Part shown: positions 9,227 to 16,559 of the stretch, one piece after another
Layout: each line of letters starts with the position of its first letter
Position numbering within the stretch: the first letter of the stretch is position 1
Notes under the pieces: generated by a model
Databases searched by the model: none
The model's input: only the letters and a program-made list of their open reading frames with translations
Told to the model about the DNA's origin: nothing
Origin: Chlamydia trachomatis
GTDB taxonomy: Bacteria; Chlamydiota; Chlamydiia; Chlamydiales; 2-12-FULL-49-11
Assembly (NCBI GenBank): GCA_945870925.1
Contig: CAMBTZ010000001.1
Span: 1-38,705 of the forward strand
Direction: 5' to 3'
DNA: 38,705 bases
Program-made: the position numbers and the translations under genes

Positions 9227-9436
9227 ATGAAGCTATTTTCTGTGGGATTATTAAATAAAATTGTTAGTGACGATGACAAGCGGTTAAAAGCTAAACGAAA
9301 TGGTATTGATAATTTAAATCTTGCCCTTTTGACTAAGCACAGTCCATTTAAAAAGCCGATTAAAATCAGATCAAAGACACCGTTCAACGACCCTGAGCTC
9401 TCATTAGTTATGTTTCAAAAGATATGCAAAAAGTAA
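9227..9436 (+). CDS. Small basic hypothetical protein
   Basis: A 69-residue Lys-rich reading frame, MKLFSVGLLNKIVSDDDKRL at its start, with a good ribosome binding site (GTGGAG, eight bases or so before the ATG). It starts 21 bases after the GNAT-like gene and overlaps the following pseudopilin-like gene by 13 bases, which fits a cotranscribed small gene. No motif, membrane segment or signal peptide is visible. It could be a real small protein or only a leader that couples translation to the next gene. Confidence 0.45.
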   Translation: MKLFSVGLLNKIVSDDDKRLKAKRNGIDNLNLALLTKHSPFKKPIKIRSKTPFNDPELSLVMFQKICKK

Positions 9437-9963
9437 TTCGCAAGGCGCCGCTCACTTTAATTGAGGTCTGTATTGCCCTTGGTCTTATGGCTATTGTAGT
9501 TTTCACCCTTTTTTCCTCCCTCATTCAGACTGTAAAAGTTTCTAAGTCACTCGATAGCATTAAGACAAATGCACTTAAACTATCTTTTTGTTACGACCGA
9601 TTACTCCCTATTTTTTCTCACTCTGACCCGAATTTAATTAAGCTTGAAAAAGATGATGCTGAGACAATTACTAAAGTAGTATTTAGCTTTGAAAACGGTC
9701 TTGACCCGGAGCTCATTTATTCCGGAATAACAAGAGGTTCAATTTATTGCGATAAGAATTGCGATCTTATCCTGAGTATTAACTCTAAAGATAATTCTAT
9801 GGTACAAAGTGAAGTTCTTTTAACAAATATAAAAAAATTATCGTTTATAGAGGAACTTCCCTTTTTTATTACAATGAAAGTGGAACTTTCAGAGAATACA
9901 ATAAAAGAATTTGTCTTTTTTTTCTCAGATCGCAGTGAAGAAAATGAGGCCTACACAATATGA
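9424..9963 (+). CDS. Pseudopilin-like protein (GspI/GspJ type)
   Basis: The start MQKVIRKAPLTLIEVCIALG is a prepilin-type leader: basic residues, then Leu at +1, Thr-Leu-Ile, Glu at +5, and a hydrophobic helix. As in the protein at 4685-5167, the residue before the predicted cut is Pro, not Gly. The soluble part of about 140 residues is beta-rich, as in the larger minor pseudopilins of type II secretion. The stop overlaps the start of the next gene by four bases (ATGA), suggesting that the two products act together. Chlamydiae have a type II secretion core with several divergent pseudopilin-like proteins, and this gene probably belongs there; which subunit it is cannot be told. Confidence 0.7.
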   Translation: MQKVIRKAPLTLIEVCIALGLMAIVVFTLFSSLIQTVKVSKSLDSIKTNALKLSFCYDRLLPIFSHSDPNLIKLEKDDAETITKVVFSFENGLDPELIYSGITRGSIYCDKNCDLILSINSKDNSMVQSEVLLTNIKKLSFIEELPFFITMKVELSENTIKEFVFFFSDRSEENEAYTI

Positions 9964-10856
9964 ATATACTCCCTTTTGTAACGATACTTATTTTAGTGAT
10001 CTCCCTTACAATCTCCTCTTTTTTTGGAGGGTATAAGGAAAGTTCCTATGCAAAAATTGGATCTACAGGCCTGATTAGCGCCTTTCGTCTGGCTAGAAAT
10101 TCCGCTGAAGAGACAAGACTTCTTAATTATGCGAAAACTCTAACACCCGAAACACAAGAAACAGCTGAAAAACCTGAAAAGCCTGAAAAAAAGCAAGCCC
10201 CACCAAAAGTTCGAAAAAATAGAGAGAAATCATTTAGAGAAAATATTACAGAAAACTCTAAATTCAATCTTGCTCCTCTTTTAAAGGAAGATGATCCCTT
10301 TCTTGAAGATGTATTCACTAAACTTCTAATTGAGATCTATCAAAACACCGATCTGGCTATTGATTATAAATATGATAAAAAAGAACTTCCAAAACTTCTT
10401 GTTAAGGAAATTTTGCTATCTGCAAGAAAGGGATCCTTTGCCGAACCGATTGAATTTGAAATGATCGTCCTTCCAAATAAAGGTCTCCACGAGATTTGGT
10501 ATAAAATGCTAAAAGGTTCCCCTAACTACCCAGACAAGGCGAGCTGGCCCCCTATCTCAAGATTTGTCATCCTAAAAGAGATTAAGGACAAAAAAGTAGT
10601 AGCTGCAAAAAAAGCCTCCATCCCCCTCCTTAAAGCCTTCTTCGGTAACGACATCACAACTGCTATACTTGAAAAAGAAAAAGAAGGAGTACTCACAAAA
10701 ACCGAAATGGACACCTTCCTTGAAACTCTTGGCGTCGATCCCATCAAAAAAAACTACCTCCACTACGGCTATAGCAAAAAACTCCGCCGCACCGAATCAG
10801 AAAAGGACCCCACCACCGGCATCACCGCTACCCTCTCCTACTCCACCCAAAAATAG
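9960..10856 (+). CDS. Membrane-anchored protein, possible GspK-like secretion partner
   Basis: A 298-residue protein with one N-terminal hydrophobic segment (ILPFVTILILVISLTISSFF), which may be a membrane anchor or uncleaved signal, then a Pro/Lys/Glu-rich linker (EKPEKPEKKQ, about residues 65-75) and a mainly helical soluble domain. It is translationally coupled to the preceding pseudopilin-like gene. Position after minor pseudopilins and its size recall GspK, the tip pseudopilin, but there is no Glu+5 prepilin motif and I see no diagnostic sequence, so the link rests on context. The 3' end is C-rich (25 C and 5 G in 10801-10850). Its stop TAG lies at the edge of the hairpin repeat, so the repeat may have been inserted exactly at the gene end. 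Confidence 0.55.
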   Translation: MNILPFVTILILVISLTISSFFGGYKESSYAKIGSTGLISAFRLARNSAEETRLLNYAKTLTPETQETAEKPEKPEKKQAPPKVRKNREKSFRENITENSKFNLAPLLKEDDPFLEDVFTKLLIEIYQNTDLAIDYKYDKKELPKLLVKEILLSARKGSFAEPIEFEMIVLPNKGLHEIWYKMLKGSPNYPDKASWPPISRFVILKEIKDKKVVAAKKASIPLLKAFFGNDITTAILEKEKEGVLTKTEMDTFLETLGVDPIKKNYLHYGYSKKLRRTESEKDPTTGITATLSYSTQK

Positions 10857-10925
10857 AGGGTCAGACCTGCAAGGTTGCAAGTTAACACTTCAAACTTGCA
10901 ACCTTGCAGGTCTGACCCTCTATTT
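10851..10925. repeat. Long perfect hairpin repeat, copy 1 (REP/MITE-like)
   Basis: A 33-base arm (10851-10883) and its exact reverse complement (10893-10925) flank a 9-base loop, AACACTTCA. The inner 65 bases, beginning GAGGGTCAGACCTGCAAGG, recur at 12945-13009 with one difference in the loop (A to G). The outermost five bases, AAATA and TATTT, are also complementary. It lies between two convergent genes and touches both stop codons, so as RNA it could end transcription from either side. The presence of a second copy nearby argues for a dispersed element rather than a simple terminator. Confidence 0.9.
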
Positions 10926-12069
10926 AGCGGAGAAAGCTGATGTGAAAGGTGGTTCCAACTCCAGGAGTTGAGGTGACCCAGATTTTTGCGTCGTGTTTAT
11001 CCATGATGATTTTAACAATGGAGAGGCCGATGCCGGCGCCGCCAAGTCTTCGCGAGTGAGTTTTGTCGACGGTGTAAAAACGATCAAAAATTCTTTCCCA
11101 TGATTCTTCCGGAATGCCAACGCCTTTGTCTTCAATTTGAAGATAGACCTCATCTTCCTTTGACTCAATGGTCACTTTAATTGCTGCCGGTTTATGCGAA
11201 TATTTAACGCAATTTTTTAAAATATTAATGAATGCTAGGATAAGGAGGGTCTCTTCTCCAAGTACAATTATCTCATCTTGATTATAGAATTGCTCAATAT
11301 GAGTTTCGGGGTGAATAGCCAAAATTTGCTGTGCCGCTTCATCAATAAGAGCAACAAGATCGCATGGAACAAGCGATAGAGGGCCGCTATTTTCTAAGTC
11401 AGCAAGTGTGAGTAAATTCTTTACAAGCCTCTCCATTCTTTCGCAATTTCTAATAATTTTTTCAAGTATTGACTCATACATTCCTTCTGAAACTTCTTCT
11501 AAATCTTTTAAAGTCTCTGCAAATCCTCGAATAATAGTTAATGGAGTCCTAAGTTCATGCGATGCATTAGCAATAAATTCTTTGCCGACCTCTAGAATTT
11601 TTTGTTCATTTGAGCAATCTTTTAATAATAAAATCACCCCTTCTGCTTGTGGGATTGGAATTGCGATTAATTCAAAATGCATCTTTAAAAGTTCATTTAA
11701 CACCACATGTGAATGAGCTCTCTCTTTTTCATTTAACACTCGTTCAATTAATTTTTTTGATGGTAAAGCAAGATCTTTTACAAGCGCTCTATCAAGGTCG
11801 CGATACTCTTTACCTAAAATTTTATCCTGCGCTATTCCAAGTAATGACAACGCTTTTGAATTAACACATGAAATCCTTCCAGCACCATCTACTGTCAGGG
11901 CCCCCTCTTGCAAGTTTTCTAAAAGGGCTCTTTTTTCAAGGCGCAAAAGATCTGCCCCCTTTCCAAAAAGGGCCGCACGATCTGCCATTTCAGTAAAATT
12001 TCTTCTAAGACTTACTATATAAAACAAGGCTGCAGCAAGGCAAACCACTAAAATGTAGACAAATTCCAT
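10924..12069 (-). CDS. PAS-domain sensor histidine kinase (PhoR-like)
   Basis: A 381-residue membrane kinase with one N-terminal helix (residues 4-20), a short linker, a PAS-like domain (about 45-155), a dimerisation domain with the phospho-acceptor His171 (ANASHELRTPL), and an ATPase domain with N box (NILKNCVKYS, Asn286), G1 box (EDKGVGIP), F box (FDRFYTVD) and G2 box (GGAGIGLS). All catalytic residues are present. It would autophosphorylate and pass the phosphate to a response regulator, but none is in the window, so its partner must be elsewhere. Order and size resemble PhoR/WalK kinases with a short membrane anchor and no periplasmic sensor, so it probably senses a cytosolic signal through PAS. 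Its stop codon adjoins the hairpin repeat. Confidence 0.92.
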   Translation of the reverse strand: MEFVYILVVCLAAALFYIVSLRRNFTEMADRAALFGKGADLLRLEKRALLENLQEGALTVDGAGRISCVNSKALSLLGIAQDKILGKEYRDLDRALVKDLALPSKKLIERVLNEKERAHSHVVLNELLKMHFELIAIPIPQAEGVILLLKDCSNEQKILEVGKEFIANASHELRTPLTIIRGFAETLKDLEEVSEGMYESILEKIIRNCERMERLVKNLLTLADLENSGPLSLVPCDLVALIDEAAQQILAIHPETHIEQFYNQDEIIVLGEETLLILAFINILKNCVKYSHKPAAIKVTIESKEDEVYLQIEDKGVGIPEESWERIFDRFYTVDKTHSRRLGGAGIGLSIVKIIMDKHDAKIWVTSTPGVGTTFHISFLR

Positions 12070-12107
12070 AGCTCATTATTGTACCAAACCTATATAAACT
12101 TTGGTAT

Positions 12108-12974
12108 ATGCATCATATTTTTAATACAAATTTTGAATGGGAACTTGAAAAAGATCTTAATGTAGACCTAGAACACTCATTTTCTAAGATCCATAAAAAA
12201 TTTCTATCACTTGGCAATCTTTTTGCTAAATCGGGTGATACCGTATTCCCCGAAAAACCTCTTGCCGGTCAGATAATTAATTCGTGGGCCCCTTCAAGAC
12301 TAATTCAAGAATATGCAAAAAAGCACAACCTTTTATACTCAATTCCTCCATGGGAAACTATTAAAAAAATTGCATCGAAGGAATTTGCTCACACCCTTTC
12401 CCCCCTTCCTAATTCGCGCATCTTACATACTTTGGAAGAATTAAATGAGTGGTTAAAAAAAGTTCCTGAACCTTATGTTTTCAAATCATTTTACGGCTTT
12501 TCAGGAACAGGACATAAGTTTCGCAGCACAAACCTTACCTTTCCTGTCCTTGCTGAACCTTGGGTCACAAGATCATTTGATTTCAGCTCTCAATGGGAAA
12601 TTAAAAATGGACAAATGAACTATCTTGGCGCCACAATACTTAGATCTAATGAACGCGGCGCATACAAAGAGACTCTAGCTGCTCGCAATGAAGTGCAACT
12701 ATTCGGCTCAAATTACCACTACTTACAAGAACAAATCGCCTTCATCAAAAGCCACACCCACTCCTTTTCTCCATTCTTCGGAAACCTCGGCATTGACGCC
12801 TTTGTCTATAACAACACACTGCAACCCATCTGCGAAGTGAACGCCCGCAAAACCTTTGGCTACCTTGCTCTCCATCTCCTCACAAAGCACCCTGAAAAAA
12901 CCTCTTTCACTCTCTCATTCGACAAAGAAAAGGGCCTCACTTTTGAGGGTCAGACCTGCAAGGTTGCAAGTTGA
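12108..12974 (+). CDS. ATP-grasp-like protein of unknown substrate
   Basis: A 288-residue cytosolic protein. EPYVFKSFYGFSGTGHKF (about 125-142) looks like the glycine-rich ATP-binding loop of ATP-grasp enzymes, AEPWVTRSFDFSSQWEI supplies the adenine-binding hinge and following strand, and GNLGIDAFVY...PICEVNARKTFGY gives the metal-binding Glu and Asn near the end. ATP-grasp enzymes join a carboxylate to an amine or similar group through an acyl phosphate; the substrates here are unknown. It diverges from the histidine kinase gene with 38 bases between. The last roughly ten codons (FEGQTCKVAS) and the TGA stop are encoded by the left arm and loop of hairpin repeat copy 2, so the natural C-terminus may have been replaced. 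Late codons are C-rich. Confidence 0.65.
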   Translation: MHHIFNTNFEWELEKDLNVDLEHSFSKIHKKFLSLGNLFAKSGDTVFPEKPLAGQIINSWAPSRLIQEYAKKHNLLYSIPPWETIKKIASKEFAHTLSPLPNSRILHTLEELNEWLKKVPEPYVFKSFYGFSGTGHKFRSTNLTFPVLAEPWVTRSFDFSSQWEIKNGQMNYLGATILRSNERGAYKETLAARNEVQLFGSNYHYLQEQIAFIKSHTHSFSPFFGNLGIDAFVYNNTLQPICEVNARKTFGYLALHLLTKHPEKTSFTLSFDKEKGLTFEGQTCKVAS

Positions 12975-13013
12975 CACTTCAAACTTGCAACCTTGCAGGT
13001 CTGACCCTCAAAA
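12941..13013. repeat. Long perfect hairpin repeat, copy 2 (REP/MITE-like)
   Basis: A 32-base arm (12941-12972) and its exact reverse complement (12982-13013) flank the loop GACACTTCA. The inner 65 bases match copy 1 (10856-10920) except for one loop base. The outer four bases, TTTT and AAAA, differ from copy 1 yet still pair. The left arm is translated as the end of the ATP-grasp-like protein. The 3' side lacks a T run, so a classical terminator is unlikely in the plus direction. It lies 42 bases before murA. Confidence 0.9.
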
Positions 13014-13054
13014 ATGAGGATGTATATAATTGAAATTTTTCATACAATAACAGT

Positions 13055-14401
13055 ATGGAAATTCTTAAAATTGTTGGTGGTGTTCCTTTGAAGGGGACAG
13101 TCAGGGCTTCGGGAGCTAAAAATGCGATTACGAAGATGCTTGTGGCGTCTCTTATTTCTGATAAAAAGTGCACTTTTAATAATGTTCCAAATATTACTGA
13201 AGTTGAGGTTACAGTTGAGCTTTGTCGTGAGATTGGCGCTCATGTAGAGTGGGACAGGAGCGATAAAACTCTTTCTATTGTCACAAAAGAGTTAAAGACT
13301 ACTTATATTCCGCAAAGATTCTCAGGATCTAATAGAATTCCTATTTTAATGATTGGCGCTCTTTTGGGCAGGACTGAAGAGGACATTGTTGTACCAACAG
13401 TCGGTGGATGCAATATAGGAAAAAGGCCGATTACCTTTCATATCGACGCTCTTCGCCGTCTTGGAGCGGAAGTAGAATATAGAGATATGAAAAAAGATGG
13501 CGCTTATTTTGCCCATGCTCACAAAGGTTTACAAGGCTGTATTCTAGAGCTTCCCTATCCGTCTGTTGGTGCTACAGAAAATTGCATCTTAGCTGCTTGC
13601 AGAGCTAGAGGGACAACTGTGATCAAAAATGCCGCAATTGAATGTGAAATCATTGATCTTATCCTTTTCTTGCAAAAACTCGGCGTAAATATCTATGTCG
13701 ATGTTAATCGAACAATCTGTATTCAAGAGACAAAAACATTCTACGAAGTAGAACACACGGTCATCTCAGACCGAATTGAAGCAGCATCACTTGGGATGGC
13801 CGCAATTGCTACTAAAGGCAAAGTCTTTGTTGAAGGGGCTAGACAAGAAAATATGATCACCTTTCTCAATAAACTTAGAGAGATCAACGGTGGTTTTAGG
13901 GTTTTTGAACAAGGGATTGAATTTTTTTATCAAGGCCCACTAAAAGGTGGCATCCATATTGAGACTGACGTTCACCCAGGCTTTATGACCGATTGGCAGC
14001 AACCTTTTGTTGTACTTCTTACTCAAGCAGAAGGCTCCTCCATCATCCATGAAACCGTCTATGAAAACAGATTCGGCTACACTCAAACCCTTAAAGAAAT
14101 GGGTGCCGATATAGAGAGCTTCACTCAGTGCCTCGGTGGTAGATCATGCCGCTTTGCAGCACAAAACTTTGCACACTCCGTCGTTGTCAAAGGCCCCACC
14201 CCGCTTAAAGCCAAAGCGGTAGCTGTTCCTGACCTCCGCGCCGGCTTTGCCTATGTAATGGCGGCCCTCATCAGCAATGGCGAATCAACCCTCTCCAATC
14301 TTCATTACCTCGACCGTGGCTATGAATCCCTCGAGGACAAACTCTCTGCACTTGGTGCAAATATCGAAAGAACTTACATAGAAGCTGAAGTTTTAGTATA
14401 A
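13055..14401 (+). CDS. murA: UDP-N-acetylglucosamine 1-carboxyvinyltransferase
   Basis: MurA transfers enolpyruvate from PEP to UDP-GlcNAc, the first committed step of peptidoglycan precursor synthesis in the cytosol. Lys22 in the opening SGAKNA, the active-site loop VGGCNIGKRPITFHI with Cys119 (the E. coli Cys115 position), DRIEAASLGMAA, the ENRF motif and the ending DRGYESLEDKLSALGANIER all match the EPSP-synthase/MurA family. The 448 residues are slightly longer than the usual 420. Chlamydia trachomatis MurA is known to carry Asp instead of the active-site Cys and to be naturally fosfomycin resistant; this protein keeps Cys. It follows hairpin repeat copy 2 and precedes the EpmB-type gene by ten bases. 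The 5' end uses G/T-ending codons and the 3' end C-ending codons. Confidence 0.95.
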   Translation: MEILKIVGGVPLKGTVRASGAKNAITKMLVASLISDKKCTFNNVPNITEVEVTVELCREIGAHVEWDRSDKTLSIVTKELKTTYIPQRFSGSNRIPILMIGALLGRTEEDIVVPTVGGCNIGKRPITFHIDALRRLGAEVEYRDMKKDGAYFAHAHKGLQGCILELPYPSVGATENCILAACRARGTTVIKNAAIECEIIDLILFLQKLGVNIYVDVNRTICIQETKTFYEVEHTVISDRIEAASLGMAAIATKGKVFVEGARQENMITFLNKLREINGGFRVFEQGIEFFYQGPLKGGIHIETDVHPGFMTDWQQPFVVLLTQAEGSSIIHETVYENRFGYTQTLKEMGADIESFTQCLGGRSCRFAAQNFAHSVVVKGPTPLKAKAVAVPDLRAGFAYVMAALISNGESTLSNLHYLDRGYESLEDKLSALGANIERTYIEAEVLV

Positions 14402-14410
14402 TCCTATGCC

Positions 14411-15379
14411 ATGGAACAAGAGTTATGGCGTAGAGTACAAAAAGAGAGCTTTTCAAAAATTTCTGATATTTTGGAATTTTTGGAACTTGATGAAGTTAAT
14501 CAGAGTAAGCTTTTAGAAAGACCCTCATTTCCTTTTTTATTACCTAGGCGAATTGCTGCAAAAATTGCTAAAAATAATTTGGACTGCCCTATTGCAAAAC
14601 AATTTCTGCCATTAACTGACGAACTTATTCTAAGCCAGGGATTTATGGCTGATCCAACTTGTGACTCCTCATTTAAAAAGGAAGGGAAAATCCTTCATAA
14701 ATATGACGGTAGGCTCCTTCTGATTACTTCAGGCGCTTGTGCAATGCATTGCAGGTACTGCTTTAGACAAAATTTTTCTTACCCTAGTGGCGGTAGTTTT
14801 TTTTCAAACGAGCTTGAATATATCAAAAATAACCCCTCAATTCATGAGGTAATATTAAGTGGTGGCGATCCATTAAGCCTATCAAATGAGATGTTAGGGT
14901 CGTTATTACAATCACTTGATCAAATATCGCATTTACAAATTATTAGATTTCATACTCGGTTTCCTATAGGCATTCCTGAAAGAATTTCATCCTCTTTTCT
15001 GGAAATTTTAAAGAAAATTCAAAAACAGATTATATTCGTAATTCATGCAAACCATTTTGCTGAGTTTGACACAGATATTTTTACATCTTTAAAGCAAATT
15101 CAGATGCTCGGCATTCCGGTTCTTCTACAAACAGTTCTTTTAAAAGGAATTAATGATAATCTAAATACATTGAAAGATCTTTTTTTAGGCCTAGCATCAA
15201 GAGGAATTCTCCCCTACTACCTTCACAGACTTGATCCTGTAATTGGAACCTCCCACTTCTATCTTTCAAAAAAAGAAGGGATCACTCTTATCGATAATCT
15301 ACGAAAATGTCTGCCTGGCTATGCAGTTCCTCGTCATGTACAAGAAATTCCACATGCACCTTACAAAACCCTCCTCTAG
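14411..15379 (+). CDS. epmB: EF-P lysine beta-aminomutase-type radical SAM enzyme (EpmB family)
   Basis: A 322-residue KamA-family protein. Cys110, Cys114 and Cys117 (GACAMHCRYCFRQ) hold the radical-SAM iron-sulfur cluster, and EVILSGGDPLSLSNEML is the following family motif. The ending GYAVPRHVQEIPHAPYKT matches the EpmB C-terminus, where the Lys (here Lys319) binds pyridoxal phosphate. The short length without the C-terminal extension of lysine 2,3-aminomutases fits EpmB, which makes (R)-beta-lysine for attachment to elongation factor P by EpmA. Neither epmA nor efp is in the window. The ATG at 14411 is ten bases after murA. A small KamA with another substrate is the alternative. Confidence 0.82.
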   Translation: MEQELWRRVQKESFSKISDILEFLELDEVNQSKLLERPSFPFLLPRRIAAKIAKNNLDCPIAKQFLPLTDELILSQGFMADPTCDSSFKKEGKILHKYDGRLLLITSGACAMHCRYCFRQNFSYPSGGSFFSNELEYIKNNPSIHEVILSGGDPLSLSNEMLGSLLQSLDQISHLQIIRFHTRFPIGIPERISSSFLEILKKIQKQIIFVIHANHFAEFDTDIFTSLKQIQMLGIPVLLQTVLLKGINDNLNTLKDLFLGLASRGILPYYLHRLDPVIGTSHFYLSKKEGITLIDNLRKCLPGYAVPRHVQEIPHAPYKTLL

Positions 15380-15384
15380 AATAA

Positions 15385-16143
15385 TTAGAGATCAGCGAAT
15401 GGGTTGCAGGAGTCTAAAAACGGCTTTTTCTTTTGGCGTTTCTTCTTTTCATCTTGCAGGCTATAAAGAAGATCTTTATCAAAGTCCTGATGACTTGCCC
15501 AATGCAGATAATCAATCGGCAGCTCTTTGAATAGCTTACCTTTATACTTACCAAGAGGCATCATTCTCATCAGAATAGGCTCTCTAAGCCTTTTCATAAT
15601 TTCATCTTTTGACTTGAAATTTTTAGCTAAGTATTTAAATACCTTAATATTGACAATAACATCATTCATTGCGCGATGAGCACCTTCATCAGGGATATTA
15701 AAGTGTTTTCTTAAATCTTCCAGTTTATTTGAAGCGCTCTCTCCATGCAGTCTAGCTAAACGCACAGTGTCAATGGAATTTTGCAAATTAATTGGGCAGG
15801 GAATATTTCGTTTTCTAGCAGATGACATAATGAGATTGAGATCAAATGCAATATTGTGCCCCATAATTGGATAGCTTCCAAGCATCTCAAACACTTTTGG
15901 TAACACATGTTCAATCTTAGGCTTTCCCTTTACCATTTCATCTGTAATATGGTGTACTGCCATTGACTCAGGCGGAATAAGTCTACAGGGATCGACTAAA
16001 GTTTCATATTCTTCTAAGATTTCATTAAAGTTAAACTTAACAACTGCAATTTCAACAATTTCTTCCGCTTCTATATTTAGACCTGTCGCTTCACAATCTA
16101 AGCAGATGAATGTTTCGTTATCTAACTTTCTCATACCGCTCAT
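15385..16143 (-). CDS. DnaQ-like DEDDh 3'-5' exonuclease with C-terminal DUF3820-like domain
   Basis: A 252-residue protein. The exonuclease domain (about 8-175) has all DEDDh residues: Asp16-x-Glu18 (CLDCEATGL), Asp101 (GHNIAFDLN), His156 and Asp161 (HRAMNDV). The C-terminal part, MPLGKYKGKLFKELPIDYLH, is a short domain found alone or at the end of bacterial exonucleases (DUF3820 type). The protein would remove mismatched 3' nucleotides as a proofreading or repair exonuclease. Its start overlaps the tsaE stop by one base (TAATG), so it belongs to the operon CT538-like - tsaE - exonuclease, an arrangement I recall from Chlamydia (CT538-CT537-CT536). It ends tail to tail with the EpmB-type gene, five bases apart. 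Confidence 0.88.
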   Translation of the reverse strand: MSGMRKLDNETFICLDCEATGLNIEAEEIVEIAVVKFNFNEILEEYETLVDPCRLIPPESMAVHHITDEMVKGKPKIEHVLPKVFEMLGSYPIMGHNIAFDLNLIMSSARKRNIPCPINLQNSIDTVRLARLHGESASNKLEDLRKHFNIPDEGAHRAMNDVIVNIKVFKYLAKNFKSKDEIMKRLREPILMRMMPLGKYKGKLFKELPIDYLHWASHQDFDKDLLYSLQDEKKKRQKKKPFLDSCNPFADL

Positions 16144-16559
16144 TATACACTAATCCTTTTTTCAATTGCAATTTCTCTTCCTTCCGGATGATGCTTTAAA
16201 GTAACCCTGTAGCTTTTCTTGGGAAGTGACCGCTCTAAAATATCCGGCCACTCAACACATGCTATATAGGGGGGCTCAAAGTATTCATCAAATCCCATGG
16301 AGAGAAATTGTTCTTCTCCTGCCAATCGATACAGATCAAAATGCGCTATATTGTGGTATTGATTTAAATAGACAAAGGTGGGGCTTGAAACAATCTCTTC
16401 AGGAATGCCAAAAAAGCTTGCTAGCCCTTTGACAAAAGTAGTTTTTCCAGCACCCAATTCACCAACAAGGCAAACTACATCACCCGGAGATAAGCCTTCT
16501 GCAAATTCTTTTGCAAAAAGCTTTGTCTCTTCTTCCGATAATAGAATTTTAGAAATTAT
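16143..16559 (-). CDS. tsaE: tRNA threonylcarbamoyladenosine biosynthesis ATPase TsaE
   Basis: TsaE is the small P-loop ATPase that works with TsaB and TsaD to form t6A37 on ANN-decoding tRNAs. The P loop GELGAGKTTF, SSPTFVYLNQY, FDLYRLAGEEQFLSMGFDEYF and CVEWPD are all diagnostic. No ATG, GTG or TTG lies in frame upstream of the P loop: the frame opens after tandem TGA codons near 16590. A TTG inside the P loop (16457) would destroy the enzyme. The typical N-terminus, ISKILLSEEETKLFAKEF, starts at ATA 16559 or ATT 16556, both just after the purine-rich GAGGAAGAG, so initiation at a non-standard codon is likely. From ATA the protein has 138 residues, normal size. The start overlaps the stop of the upstream CT538-like gene. 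Confidence 0.9.
   Translation of the reverse strand: MISKILLSEEETKLFAKEFAEGLSPGDVVCLVGELGAGKTTFVKGLASFFGIPEEIVSSPTFVYLNQYHNIAHFDLYRLAGEEQFLSMGFDEYFEPPYIACVEWPDILERSLPKKSYRVTLKHHPEGREIAIEKRISV

Noticed and set aside
13040..13243. Reverse-strand open frame across hairpin repeat edge and murA start
   Set aside because: Lies opposite murA, whose family match is decisive; no start signal or motif.
15374..15390. Short inverted repeat CTCTA/TAGAG between the convergent epmB and exonuclease genes as a terminator
   Set aside because: Only five base pairs, AT-rich, seven-base loop and no T run on either side; too weak to call.
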